Shown one piece after another: positions 36,601 through 47,400 of a stretch of 64,000 nucleotides of DNA (positions are counted from its first letter, which is position 1; each line of letters begins with the position of its first letter). This DNA comes from an uncultured Prevotellaceae bacterium. GTDB taxonomy: Bacteria; Bacteroidota; Bacteroidia; Bacteroidales; Muribaculaceae. The notes under the pieces were generated by a model that made no database searches, was not told the origin of the DNA, and worked only from the letters and a program-made list of their open reading frames with translations. The stretch spans positions 62,001 to 126,000 of the forward strand of contig ONJS01000003.1 of assembly GCA_900318205.1 (NCBI GenBank), in the 5' to 3' direction. The position numbers and the translations under genes are program-made.

Positions 36601-39393
36601 GACCAGAACGGCAAGCCCCATCAGGGCGCTATGCTGCTCGACATGTTCGACAAGGCGATTGCCAGTATCGAGAACAACGATTGGGAATTCATCAACTGGA
36701 GCCCAATTGTCAATTCATTTTTTGCTTTTACACAGAATTTGGACCTTGTCAATAGCACTAGAGGAGTCTGGATGGGCGAGGGCTTCAGAATACCCAAAGA
36801 GGCTTATCCCGAGTTGCCGAGACTTTATACCTACGACCAAATATTCTTCGGCTACGGGTATGGCCGAGGCCGCATGTTGATGAAATCTAATGCCAGCTAT
36901 GGTTTAGAAGGCCACGTCGCGGGTGTGCAGGTGCCGAACGTGTATGGTGCCCACGCTCCAGCTCTGGAAGGCCGCGTCGCGGGTGTGCAGGTGCAGGACG
37001 ACTTGGCCATGCAGGAGGAAGTGCTGATTGACCTGTCGTATGACGGGGAGGATGAAATGGCCATGGAACTTGCAGCCAAGGAAGACAGCAAGGAGGCAGC
37101 AGTTGACCAGAAGAACCTGGACAAGGTAATCCTGCGCGAGAGTGACGTGAAGACCGCGCTGTGGCAGCCGATGCTCACCAGTGACGACAAGGGCAACATC
37201 AGCGTGGAGTTTGAGGCGCCCAACTTCAACACCACATGGATTGCCCAGGCCGTGGCATGGGACAAGAAGATGACAGGCTCAACCTGGATGGCCGAGGTAT
37301 TGACGCAGAAGCCACTGATGGTACGCAGCAACATGCCGCGCTTCCTGCGTCAGGGCGACAAGGCGACACTCGCCGCCACCGTGCAGAACGCTACCGATGA
37401 GGCAGCAGCGTGTGATGCCGTTATCGAACTCTTCGACCCGCGCACCAATGAGGTCTATGCCACCCGCAAGTTCAACCTGACGCTCGACCCGATGGGCAGT
37501 GAGGCTGTGACCATCGACTGGCAGGTGCCCGATACCGTGGCTATGGTGGGCTTCCGCATTAAGGCCGCCAACAGCACCTTCGGCGACGGTGAGCAGGTGA
37601 TGGTGCCCGTGCTGACGACCATCTCGCCCGTCATCGAGACCCAACCCTTCTATGTCGAGGCAGGAGAGGGACACTTCGAGCAGCCGTTGCCCAAGTTCCC
37701 CAAGGACGCCCGTGTGACACTGGAATACTGCGACAACCCCGTGTGGTATTGCGTGCTGGCTCTGCCTACCATCTTCAGCGACCAGTACAATGTCGCTACC
37801 CATGCCGCCCACAGCCTGTTTGCCCTGCAAGTGGCACAAGGCGTAGCCAAGGAGCAGCCCCAAATCAAGGAGGCCGTGACCTACTGGAAGCAGCACAATG
37901 AGGACAGCACCCTCGTGTCGATGCTCCAGAAGAACCAAGACCTCAAGATCGGCACCCTGCTGGCATCACCGTGGGTGCGCGATGCCGACCGCCAGACGTT
38001 GAGGATGTCCAAACTGAATGAACTCTTTGACGAGGCTATCGTCAAGAAGGAATATGAGAAGATCATCACCGCTCTGCAGTCGTTGCAGATGGGCGACGGA
38101 GGTTTCACCTGGTTCCGCTATCCGGGTTGCAAGTCAAATGCCTGGACCACTGGCACCGTGCTTGAGCTTATCGGCGAAATCAAGCACCTGGGTTACCTGC
38201 CCGAGGACAAGCGCCTGACCTCGATGGTCAATCGTGCCCTTTCCTACTACGACGCTGAGAATGTGCGCCTGCTCAACGAGGCCAAGAAGTACTCCAAGGA
38301 GCCTTACGGCCAGTTCACCGAGTATGCCTACACACGTAGCCTCTTCCCCGAGGTGAAGCAGCAGTCCAGCGCCAGCGCCGACCTGTTCAAGAAGACGGTG
38401 AAGTATATGGACAAGAACTGGGGCAAGGGCATCACCCTCCAGCAGAAGGCCTACTACGCCATGACGCTCAACCGCAACGGCTACCAGAAGACCGCCCGCA
38501 GCATCGTCGAGAGCATCCGCCAGTTTGCCATCGTGAAGCCCAACCTGGGCATGTACTGGGACAACCTGCAGACGGGCTACGGCTGGTGGGAGTTTGACAA
38601 GGTGGCCTATACCAGCACCATCTTGCAGGCGATGAACGAGATTGATCCCCGCCAGCAAGAGATTGACCAGATACGCAAGTGGATGCTGCTGATGAAGCAG
38701 AGTAACGACTGGGGCTCCTACAGCCTCGCCGCCGATGCCGTCTATAGCATCCTGAGCACGGGCAGCCAGTGGCTCGAACGTGCAACCTTGCCCACCATCA
38801 CCGTTGCCGGCGAACCCGTCAACCTCGACAAGATGGCTGAATGGCTGGGCTACTTCCGCACTACCCTATCCGCCACCACTGCCGGTAACGTCGTCATCGA
38901 CCGCACCGCCAGCGGACCTGCCTGGGGCGCCGTCTATAGCCAGTTCAAAGCCCCGATGACCGAAATCAAGGAGAAGGCCATCGAGGAGGTATCCATCAGT
39001 AAGGAATACTATGTGTATGCCCAGGACGGCTCGCTGCACAAGACCGACGCCTTCAAGGTGGGCGACAAGGTCAAGGTGCGCGTCATCATCAAGACCAACA
39101 AGGACATGGACTTCGTGACCATGACCGACGAGCGTGCCGCCTGCTTCGAGCCTGTTGACCAGCTCTCGGGCTATCGCAGTGAGGACAACACCTGGTTCTA
39201 TCAGGAGACCAAGGACACCCAGACCAACGTGTTCATCAACAGCCTGAACAAGGGTACGCACATCATCGGTTATGATGTGTGGGTGACCAATCCCGGCGAG
39301 TTCACCTCGGGCATCGCCACCATCCAGTGCCAGTATGCTCCGCAGCTGAGTGCCCATAGCGCAGGCATGATGATCCAAGCCGTGAAGCAATAA
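33694..39393 (+). CDS. Very large alpha-2-macroglobulin-like protein without thioester
   Basis: 1899 residues with an N-terminal signal (KQTIIHILSIVLLIMAFPF). ATG at 33694 or 33700 could be the start. An N-terminal helical region is followed by MG domains. The MG2-type sequence TDLGVYRPGETIHWSAIVYN is near 510, and the A2M domain (LWQPMLTSDDKGNISVEFEA) is near 1153. A helical toroid region follows (~1345-1680). Where family members carry the CxEQ thioester, this one reads TIFSDQYNVATHAAHS, so trapping by covalent bond is not possible. The expected bait stretch (~1070-1100) has a duplicated LEGHVAGVQV/LEGRVAGVQV motif like the plug of SusC-type receptors. Bacterial relatives guard the periplasm against proteases; a role here is inferred. 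Single-gene unit. Confidence 0.9.
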   Translation: MTMKQTIIHILSIVLLIMAFPFDSSGKDKVVDFNFPQDVSKEAIADLDKALKTGDGQLTVDALVRYSLAQSGISQDNMADIITRVESVIDKEKQPHIKALLYHLEAMIYQGYCDRYACWSDRENPVEETPADISEWDRKQFDKKITELIEKSLAKPEALKAIAVTSLPGIIKCNELGATYIPTLHEFLLMKGMEMFQGIMDTYILDDTNADWMNLLNRIVNDWLKTTEGNVPAHIYATNELSDNIPIETYQQYQDNEHCALLLNSIAWENDKLHYKTLQEYVERFPTSIYTAQVKNAISNLESKHVNLRYPKIRSSRDSITVTASVKNANAFTIEVYRVPDNMFDKYRLNTSMLQLVSKHPVKVQGIVPFDVDRVVTTLPPLPYGAYIICPDIDGEKTSIPDHYSYDILHVTDIALFTIGRNDHKDCVGAVDINTGKPLQGVTITTKEGKTLGTTGSDGTMAISMRINKDEEDDVNSFDESELRAIKGNDRFGSSVEYCRVKDRSISYNTAKVYTDLGVYRPGETIHWSAIVYNRTEKERKVLPGMSIEVIFMDKNNETIDSVMTTTDEYGRVEGTFVVPKDRMNGAFYIELNEKDDKSILETQYVNVSEYKTPTFEVTFPDAKNNYVAGQPVKVTGKAMTYSGLPVQNTEVRLSLIQNEWSWWWWRVHNNDGEHLQDTTVMTDEQGNFMIEFPAELFEENKGYKPGKRCWARNNYEVVATVTTDAGETHEESTPFIVGTRRGLVLGSVNDDIYLNDKPIKLPLKYNTTDEEHPNTWCTWEITPIDGKTPVMTGNLNTADPTIDLTSLPSGKYSLEINILDAEEGEQDVDVEREITLYRKGDKTPPIKDCPLWLNPLEQSVDKKNVGHITIGVSTPKAYIYYVAAAVNDIIAQGWLNYDKGMHDFTIKLPKEAGKDVTVRFITYYGTMQWDETVRLQNPYKAEAIKITATSFRDKLVPGSMEHWTFSLTDQNGKPHQGAMLLDMFDKAIASIENNDWEFINWSPIVNSFFAFTQNLDLVNSTRGVWMGEGFRIPKEAYPELPRLYTYDQIFFGYGYGRGRMLMKSNASYGLEGHVAGVQVPNVYGAHAPALEGRVAGVQVQDDLAMQEEVLIDLSYDGEDEMAMELAAKEDSKEAAVDQKNLDKVILRESDVKTALWQPMLTSDDKGNISVEFEAPNFNTTWIAQAVAWDKKMTGSTWMAEVLTQKPLMVRSNMPRFLRQGDKATLAATVQNATDEAAACDAVIELFDPRTNEVYATRKFNLTLDPMGSEAVTIDWQVPDTVAMVGFRIKAANSTFGDGEQVMVPVLTTISPVIETQPFYVEAGEGHFEQPLPKFPKDARVTLEYCDNPVWYCVLALPTIFSDQYNVATHAAHSLFALQVAQGVAKEQPQIKEAVTYWKQHNEDSTLVSMLQKNQDLKIGTLLASPWVRDADRQTLRMSKLNELFDEAIVKKEYEKIITALQSLQMGDGGFTWFRYPGCKSNAWTTGTVLELIGEIKHLGYLPEDKRLTSMVNRALSYYDAENVRLLNEAKKYSKEPYGQFTEYAYTRSLFPEVKQQSSASADLFKKTVKYMDKNWGKGITLQQKAYYAMTLNRNGYQKTARSIVESIRQFAIVKPNLGMYWDNLQTGYGWWEFDKVAYTSTILQAMNEIDPRQQEIDQIRKWMLLMKQSNDWGSYSLAADAVYSILSTGSQWLERATLPTITVAGEPVNLDKMAEWLGYFRTTLSATTAGNVVIDRTASGPAWGAVYSQFKAPMTEIKEKAIEEVSISKEYYVYAQDGSLHKTDAFKVGDKVKVRVIIKTNKDMDFVTMTDERAACFEPVDQLSGYRSEDNTWFYQETKDTQTNVFINSLNKGTHIIGYDVWVTNPGEFTSGIATIQCQYAPQLSAHSAGMMIQAVKQ

Positions 39394-39424
39394 TCAGCCT
39401 GGACTCCCACATACCCCAATAACC

Positions 39425-39457
39425 AAAACAAGCGGCTGAAATTCAGTCGCTTGTTTT
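39425..39457. terminator. Bidirectional terminator between convergent genes
   Basis: 15-bp stem (AAAACAAGCGGCTGA with TCAGTCGCTTGTTTT, one G-T pair, 3-base loop). A tract on one side and T tract on the other allow use by both the macroglobulin gene and the NRPS operon. Confidence 0.85.
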
Positions 39458-39482
39458 AGTTTATTGGATTACCATCATAAGT

Positions 39483-40043
39483 TTATCTCATGGAGCAGGA
39501 AGTGATGATGCAGTCAGCGTGGACGAGGGTCGTGAAACGGTAGCCGTCGGTGTGGTCCAGCATGCGTGGGATACCACCAGCAAGAGGAACTCCTCTCAAT
39601 TTGTACAGGCTCTCTTTCATTGTCCAGAGGCGTGTGAATGTGACTTCAGGACGAGCAGATGAGTTGATTGAACGCAACTCGGCATGGCTCATCACCTGTC
39701 TCGCCACCTCATCACTGTAATTGTCAGTCGTCTCGACGTCAATGCCCACAGGCAATTCACTGACGGCACAAACTACCGCCTGATTGCAGTGGCTCAGGCT
39801 GAAATGGATTTCAGGGAACCCTTCCAGTGCCGGTTTGCCATTACCGTTGTAAATGAACCGTGGCAGAATATTGAGACCATATTCTGTCAGCAAGGCATGC
39901 TGCAACAGTTTGTAAACCGCTACAGACAGACGCTGGTCCAATTCCCGACGATAACGCAGGGCATAATTCCTGCGCCACTCGCTCACCGAGTTGAGCGCTT
40001 GACGCAGGTCAAAATTCCATATATTGTCGTCAATATAAATCAC
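39483..40043 (-). CDS. 4'-phosphopantetheinyl transferase (Sfp type)
   Basis: 186 residues. Moves the phosphopantetheine arm of CoA to the Ser of carrier domains. Family motifs: GNGKPALEGFPEIHFSLSHC (P1/P2 region), VGIDVETTD with the Mg-binding Asp and Glu, and LWTMKESLYKLRG. Its start overlaps the MATE gene by four bases (ATGA), so it is the last gene of the NRPS operon and the obvious activator of the two NRPS T domains. It is a little shorter than Bacillus Sfp. Confidence 0.93.
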   Translation of the reverse strand: MIYIDDNIWNFDLRQALNSVSEWRRNYALRYRRELDQRLSVAVYKLLQHALLTEYGLNILPRFIYNGNGKPALEGFPEIHFSLSHCNQAVVCAVSELPVGIDVETTDNYSDEVARQVMSHAELRSINSSARPEVTFTRLWTMKESLYKLRGVPLAGGIPRMLDHTDGYRFTTLVHADCIITSCSMR

Positions 40044-41386
40044 TTCTTGAGCACAAACTGGATGTGGCGTGCCTTGTGAAGGGCATAGATGACGATTCCC
40101 TCGATGAGATAGGCGATGAGGTAGCTATACCAGAGGTACTGCGGCATCCACTTAGCCATGATCCACAATACGGGAATGACCGTGAGCGACAGGGCAAACG
40201 AGATGAACAGCGCCATGCGGTGCTGACCATATAGTTTATAGACAATCATCAGCACATAGATATAGCAGAATGGGATGAAACTCAAAGCGAAAACACGCAG
40301 TGCGGACTCGCTCTGAGCTATCATTTCAGGCTCATCGCAGCCGAACAGACGTGCAATGCCTTGGGGGAAGAACCAAACCAACAGACAGGTGACTACCATT
40401 GCCGTGGTAATGAACCTGAAGCCACGCTTGATGACAGTCCGTACGCCCTCGTCGTCCTTCTTGCCCACCTGAATGGCACCCAGTGACTGAAGGGTCTGAC
40501 AAGTGCCTGACAAAAAGAGGTTATATACCTGTAACAAATTCATGCACAGTGCAAACACAAAAATACCCGTGCGTCCAGTCGTCGATAGCACGATAGTATT
40601 GGCGCTGAGCAACAGCAGCGTCAAACAGATAGATGCAAGCGCCAACGGAGCGCCTTGAGATACAATGCGCCGCCATGATGACACGAGCCCATCGGTTGAG
40701 AGCACTGGAACGAGTCGCCTGTTTTCGGGGTTTCGCCAATGGCAAAGCAATATAGCAATACCCACAAGATGTCCCACAACAGTGGCGACCGACGATCCCG
40801 TGATGCCCCACCCGAAGTACTGAATGAACACGATATCAAGCAACAGATTGACCGTATTATCGATGATGACAGCCAACGAAACCAGACGAGGGCTGCCATC
40901 AACACCCACCATCGTGGATAGTCCCCACATTAAAATGAATGCCGGATTGCCAATAAGCAGCACACGCATATAGTCCTCGGCAAGGGGCAGAATCTGCTCA
41001 TTGCTGCAGAGCATCCGTGCCGTCTGATGCGGGAACATGATTCCACCGACCAAAGTCAACAGTAAACCTAAACCCATGCTGAGTGCTAGCGCACGTGTGA
41101 AGAAGCGCCGAGCATCATCAATCTTCTTCTGACCCAAGGCGTACGCAACCAGCATTCCAGCACCTGCATTGATGAGCAGATGAAGGGTGAAGATGAACTG
41201 ATTGATGGGCTTTGAGAGGTTGATGGCACTCACACCGTCCTCACTGATGAGGTTGCCCACGATGATACCATCCACCACATTACCCAGACAGCCCGAAAGA
41301 GCCACCAGGATATAGGCCCACAAGTAATTATAGAACTGTTTATTGATATTGATATCGTTATCTCGCATTATCAGTTTTTCATTCAT
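40040..41386 (-). CDS. MATE-family efflux transporter
   Basis: 448 residues, twelve predicted TM helices, inner membrane, cation-coupled drug or metabolite export. Typical MATE features include YILVALSGCLGNVVDGIIVG near the start, the repeated half-molecule layout, and INLSKPINQFIFTLHLLINA. It stands between the NRPS gene (68 bases upstream, with a hairpin) and the overlapping PPTase gene, so its cargo is most likely the NRPS product. Start ATG 41386. An internal ATG at 41368 is possible. Confidence 0.92.
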   Translation of the reverse strand: MNEKLIMRDNDININKQFYNYLWAYILVALSGCLGNVVDGIIVGNLISEDGVSAINLSKPINQFIFTLHLLINAGAGMLVAYALGQKKIDDARRFFTRALALSMGLGLLLTLVGGIMFPHQTARMLCSNEQILPLAEDYMRVLLIGNPAFILMWGLSTMVGVDGSPRLVSLAVIIDNTVNLLLDIVFIQYFGWGITGSSVATVVGHLVGIAILLCHWRNPENRRLVPVLSTDGLVSSWRRIVSQGAPLALASICLTLLLLSANTIVLSTTGRTGIFVFALCMNLLQVYNLFLSGTCQTLQSLGAIQVGKKDDEGVRTVIKRGFRFITTAMVVTCLLVWFFPQGIARLFGCDEPEMIAQSESALRVFALSFIPFCYIYVLMIVYKLYGQHRMALFISFALSLTVIPVLWIMAKWMPQYLWYSYLIAYLIEGIVIYALHKARHIQFVLKK

Positions 41387-41395
41387 GATAGTCCA

Positions 41396-41438
41396 GGTGA
41401 TCCTACCTCTCTACTGTAAATAGAGATGCTGGATCACC
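41396..41438 (-). other. Intercistronic hairpin between NRPS and MATE genes
   Basis: Outer stem GGTGATCC/GGATCACC (8 bp) and inner stem TCTCTA/TAGAGA with a 7-base loop. No T-tract on the minus strand, so more likely an RNA-processing, stability or partial attenuation element than a terminator. Confidence 0.6.
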
Positions 41439-41454
41439 CAGACGGTTTATCGAT

Positions 41455-44400
41455 TTAAAGATCAAAGAAGCCCAACGAGCTAATGGCCGTTAACATGCGT
41501 TCAACATAGTCCCATGAGGTGGGCGACCAAGAGAAGCCCAAACGGTAGAGCACCTGAGTCGTATAGTCGTTGTCACGCTTGACATCGACCGTCTTTTGAC
41601 CATGGGCCATATCCTGATAAGCCAGCAGTGATGACATCTGCTTAGCCTTCTGAGGATCTTCCTTGGCACGATCCATAGCCTCGGCAAATTCCTCCTGTTC
41701 CACGAAACGCACGCCCTCGCCCACCGAGGTCAATCCCATGAGCACATCACCCAAGAACTGACCGTGAATGTTGTAGGGATGGAAGACGGTACATTCTTTG
41801 GGAGTAGAACTGAGCAGCACAATAGCGTGGGCTACCTCGTTGATGGGAGAGAACTCTACTTGCTTGTTGCGCATCGTGTGAGGACAGCAGCCCAGCATGT
41901 TATAGACCTTGATACGTCCCATGAACGAGTTGGTGGCGAAATTGGCCTGGAACTCGCCGTCGGTTGAACGGGCCGCCAGATTACCTACACGCATGATCTT
42001 GGCATTCAGTCCGTGCAGTGCCACAGCGTTGAGAATCAGACGCTCGGCCATGAACTTGGAATAGATGTACTTATTGCCCAAGAACTGTCCCATGTAGAGG
42101 CGTTGCTCGGTGAAGATGTCACTCTTGATCTCTCCAGCCCACAAGCCACGAGTACTAGCCGTTGAAACATGTACCAGTTTGGCACCTGTCTTCAAGCAGT
42201 AGTCCACACAGCGTTGAGCGCCACCGATATTGACGTCTTCAATCTCGGTTCCCTCGCTGAAGTGCTTAACGATTGCAGCACAGTTGAATATAGTATCCAC
42301 CTGCAATCCTTCACCGAAGTCGCTTGTCACATCGCCCAAGATAACGTGGAGACGTGTACCAAACAATTCCTTGAATGCGTCAGAGAAGTAGTAGAACAGC
42401 AGGGTGCGCAGACGACTCTCGGCAGCCTCAAGACTCTTACCACGAACCAGGCAGTAGATGTTATCGGCATCGGAATCGATGAGTTCGCGCAGGATGTGGA
42501 TGCCCAGGTAACCCGTTGCACCCGTAAGCAGCACGTTACCCAACTGCAGGCGTTCTCCCTTACGATAATTGTCCAACGTGTTGCGCTGCAACAGGTTGTT
42601 GATAGCCGTGTAATCAAATGCGGTAATCTCATTATCGCCCTCATTGTCAGTATCGCCAGTAATCAAGCGTGCCAACTTGCGAGGCGTGGGATTGGCGAAA
42701 ACGTCACCATAGGCCACATGCATACCAGCCTTATCGGCTTCAATGATCACGCGGGTCACCACGAGCGAGGTGCCACCCAACTCAAAGAAGTTGTCAGTAG
42801 CGCCAACCTTGTCCATCTGCAGGATTCCGGCAAAGATGTCGCAGAAGGTGCGCTCGGTATCATTGACAGGCTCGACGTAGGCAGAACTGATGGCCAATTC
42901 GGGTTCAGGCAGCGCCTTAACGTCGGTCTTGCCATTGGGCGTCATTGGCATCTCCTTCAATTGCAGGTAGGCCGTGGGCACCATGTATTGCGTCAGGCTC
43001 TTGGAAATCTCAGCCTTCAGTGCATCGGGAGCGATTTCACGGTCGGCAGTATAATAGGCGCACAGGTGCTCCTTGTCATTGATCTTGCGGATGAGGATGA
43101 CGACCTTCTTGAGGCCTTCAACCTTGAGCATCACATTCTCAATCTCACCCAACTCGATGCGCAGACCGCGCAACTTGATCTGATGGTCGGTACGGCCCAG
43201 AATCACGACATCGCCGTCGGGCAGCCACTTGGCATAGTCACCCGACTTGTAGATGCGCTCGCCGTGGTAATCCACAAAGCGCTCGCGCGTCATCTCGTCG
43301 AGGTTGTTATAACCATGTGCCACGCCGCGGCCACCGATGTAGAGTTCTCCTACAACGCCGACAGGCAATTCGTTGCCATCCTGGTCGACGATAAACTCCT
43401 TGACATTTAACTGCGGCTTGCCCACGGTGACGAGACTGGCATGCGTCAGTTCCTTGTTATTGGACGCTACCGTGGTCTCGGTGGGACCGTAACAGTTAAA
43501 GATGCGTGCTTTGGTCACATTCCTCAGTTGTGTGAGCAACTGGTCGGAGAATTTCTCACCGCCGGCACGCACGATGCTGATGCGGCTGATGGCGTCACAG
43601 AAGTCTTCGCTCGTCAGCCAAGTCATCCAGCGTGACGGCGTACCAGATACCATATTGATGTGCTCCTCATTGATGAGACGCGCAAGGTCAAGCGGATTGT
43701 TGGCCTGCTCCTCGGTGGCGACAATGAGTGTCTTGCCATTGAAGTAGGCTGTACCGATATCCTGCAGAGCGGCATCGAATGAGATAGTCGTTACACTCAG
43801 CATGCGTTTGGCATCTGTCATGACACCATTGGCAAATACATTTGCTGGATGCCCGTAGAGGTAGTTACAGATGCCCCTGTGGTGCAGCATAACGCCCTTG
43901 GGACGACCCGTTGAACCACTGGTATAAATCAGGTAAGCAAGAGCATCGGGAGTGATGTCAGTTGTTACCTTTCCGTCGTTATCGTCGTTTACCAGTTCCT
44001 CCACGTCGATGGCCTTACCTTCGGGCACAGTGTCCAACTTGTCGGCAGTGGTGATGATGTAGCGAGCCTCACTATCCTCAAGGATGAGTTTCACACGGTC
44101 GGCAGGATACTCGGGGTCGCAAGGGATATAGGCAGCGCCGGACTTCAGCACACCGAACAGGGCAAGAATCAGGCGGCTCGTGCGCGGCAGCAGCAGGGCC
44201 ACACGGTCATGCTCCTTCACGCCGCGTTTTCTCAGGGCGGCGGCAATGCGGCTGGTCACCTCGTCCATTTCCTTATAGGTGTATTTGGCATCAATAGCCA
44301 CCAGTGCCTCATGGTCGGGCTGCGTCTGAGCAAAGTGTCCGATGCACTCGTGGAAGAAGGTGAAGGGGGCGTCGGCGGGAACATCGCCCGTATCGACTTG

Positions 44401-47400
44401 GCGCAGGTGGCTCAATTCCTCCTCTTGGCCCTCGCTCACGATGGACAGCTGGCGCAAGCGGGCTTGAGGTGCTTCCATCATCCTCATAGCGACAGCCACA
44501 ATGCTCTCGGCAAGGCCACGCCCTACCCTCTCGCTGTAAACAGAATCGTCATACTGTACAACGACACCACGCGATTCAATCTTGATGTTGATCTTGAACT
44601 TGGGTACATTGAGTTCCAGCAACTCCTGCTCCATAGGTTTACCGTTCACTGTGTATTGCGACAGCACGCCCACCTGATAGGCGTAGGCAATAGCGGGACG
44701 GAAACCGTAGTCGGTAGCAATGCGAGCGAAGGGATAATCCTCATGTCGAAGTGTCTGGTCAAATGTGTCACTTGCATTTTTCAGGAACTGTTCGATCGTC
44801 ACATCATCAATGCTCATGCCCAGGGCGAGCGTATTGACAAACATGCCCACCGTGTCGGCAATCTTGAGGTTGCTGCGGCCGCTGCTGACGGTACACAGAT
44901 AGACGTCACGGTTATTGGTATAGCGAGAGACGACATAAGCAGTAGCACCCAAGAACAGGTGGGCTGGCGTAATCTCTTGACCACGGCAGAAGGCTGCGGC
45001 ACGTTCCAGATCTACAGGACATACAGCCTCGCCGATGAAACCTTGCTCATCGGTTTTGGGCAAATCGGCAGGAATCTCACTGGCGCCCTCACAGGTCTGC
45101 AGTTTCTCGGCAAAGAACTGCTGGGATGCCTTGAAGGTCTCGCTTTCCTCGGCAGCCTGCTGATCGGCAACAAAGTCCAAGTAGTTATAGGACTCTTTTT
45201 CAATCGTATTGCCCTCAAGGAGAGCATTGATTTGACGGATGAGCAAGTCGGCAGAGCCACCGTCAAATATCAAGTGATGAACATCCAGCAACAGGTTGAC
45301 GCCAGCCGGGGTCTTGACCACTTCGGCGCGGTACAAGGGCGGTTTCTGCAAGTTGAACGGACGAACAAACTCATTCTTGTACTTCGCCAGTTCTTCTTCA
45401 GTCATTTCGGTGATGTCCACCTCGACGGGAACGCTATCCACGGTCGTTTGGATAATGCTGTCGCCCTCGGTAGTAAAGTGTACGTTCAACTCGGGATGAG
45501 CCTCAACGACACGCTTCACAGCATCGGCAAGACGATTGGCTTCAATACCTTCGGGATAGGAAAGCAGATAAGGGATGTTATAGATGGTAGAAGCCGGATT
45601 CTTCAGGCAGTCAAAATAAACACCCGTTTGCGCATAGGACAGCGGAGCACTGTTTCTAGCCTCCTGAGAGGGAGACGCAACATTTTGCGTCTCTACAGAG
45701 CCCTCGAGCAATGCTTTGAGGATTTCGTTCTCTATCGACTGGATGGTACCGGTCTTGACAAGGCTTCGGGAGTCGAGTGTCACGCCATAGCGCTTGTTGA
45801 CCTGCACCGCCAGCTTAATGGCAGAGATGGATGTCAGACCAGTATAGCCCAGCACCGTCGTCACACCGAAGTCGGTGTTATTGACAATGTCGGCGACTAT
45901 CTTGTGGAGTTCCTGTTCCAGCACGTTCATGGGAACATTGACATTTTCGGCGGCAGCCGCCTTCTTTTCAGGCTTGGGCAGGGCACGCTTGTTCACCTTC
46001 TGGTTCTGGTTCAGCGGGATGGCGTCAATCTGCATGGTCACGGCGGGCACCATATAGGGCGGTTTCTGGTCCAGGATGAAGTTGTTGAGCGCTTCAATAT
46101 CCACCTTGTCATCGCTGACGATATAGGCCGCAATAAACTTGCCGCCGCCTTCCTCGTCAAAGGCCTGCACCGTTGCGTCCTTGATGCCGGGGAACTCGCG
46201 GATGACACTCTCCACTTCTTTCAGTTCGATGCGGAAACCGCGAATTTTCACCTGACCGTCGCGGCGACCCACAAACTGGATATCGCCCGAGGGCAAATAG
46301 CGCACGATATCGCCCGTACGATATACGTGTTGATACTTTTCGTCGGTAGTAAACGGATTGGTGATATAGACCTCGGCGGTCTTCTCAGGACGGTTCAAGT
46401 AACCGCGGCTCACCTGGGGACCTGCAACCAACAATTCACCAGCTGCTCCCACAGGCAGACGGTGACCCTGTGGGTCAACAATATACAAGCGCACGTTCTT
46501 AGGCGCTTTGCCGATGGGAATCTCCTTCATTTTCTTATCTACAAGGAAATAGGTAATGAAAACCGTTGACTCGGTGGGACCATACAGGTTGAAGAACTTA
46601 ATGCCCTGAGGTGGCGTGAGTGATGCCAGTTTCTCTCCGCCGGTCGAGAGATACTGCAACGTGTGGTTCTCAACACTGGTAGCAAACTGGTAACATACCT
46701 GCGTCGTCATGAACGAGTGGGTAATACCGTTCTGCTCAAAATATTCATTGAGGGCAATAAGATCCAAACGCAATTCCTCAGGAACGATATAAACCGTCGC
46801 GCCGCAAGTCAATGCAGGGTACGTATCCATCATATTGGCGTCAAAACCGTAGCTGGCATAGGCTGCTACCTTGCTTCCTGGCTTGAGATCAAACATTTGA
46901 TGGTACCAGTGGCAGAAGGCCACGAGGTTGCGGTGAATCAATTGGCAACCCTTGGGCACACCTGTCGAACCTGAAGTATAAAGCAGGATGAACAACTGGT
47001 CGGGCTTGATATCCACCTCGGGAGCTTCTGCAGCAGGCAGGTTCATGATGTCCTTGGTCAACAGCACTTCACCTTCGTATTCGTCAACGATGGGACGTAA
47101 TTCCTCGTCGGCAATCAGCAGTTTGGCGCTGGCGTCCTGCATCATGAAGTTGAGTCGCTCCTTGGGATAACTCGGATCGAGTGGCTGGTAAGCGCAACCG
47201 GCTTTCAGCACACCTATTGAGGCGATGGGCATCCATTCACAGCGAGGAATGAGTACCGATACAACGTCCTCAGCGCCCAGGCCCTTGCTAACGATGTAAG
47301 CGGCAATGCGATTGCTGATTTCGTCAACTTGGGCATAAGTAAACTGTTTGTCCAGATAAACAGCGGCTATATTGTCAGGGGTAGCTTGAACCTGCTGACG

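Noticed and set aside
37755-37800. Thioester site in the macroglobulin-like protein
   Set aside because: The position reads TIFSDQYN without Cys or the Glu-Gln pair.
44209-46569. 786-codon open frame on the plus strand
   Set aside because: Lies wholly antisense inside the NRPS gene, with no domain sense. The NRPS frame has every expected core motif.
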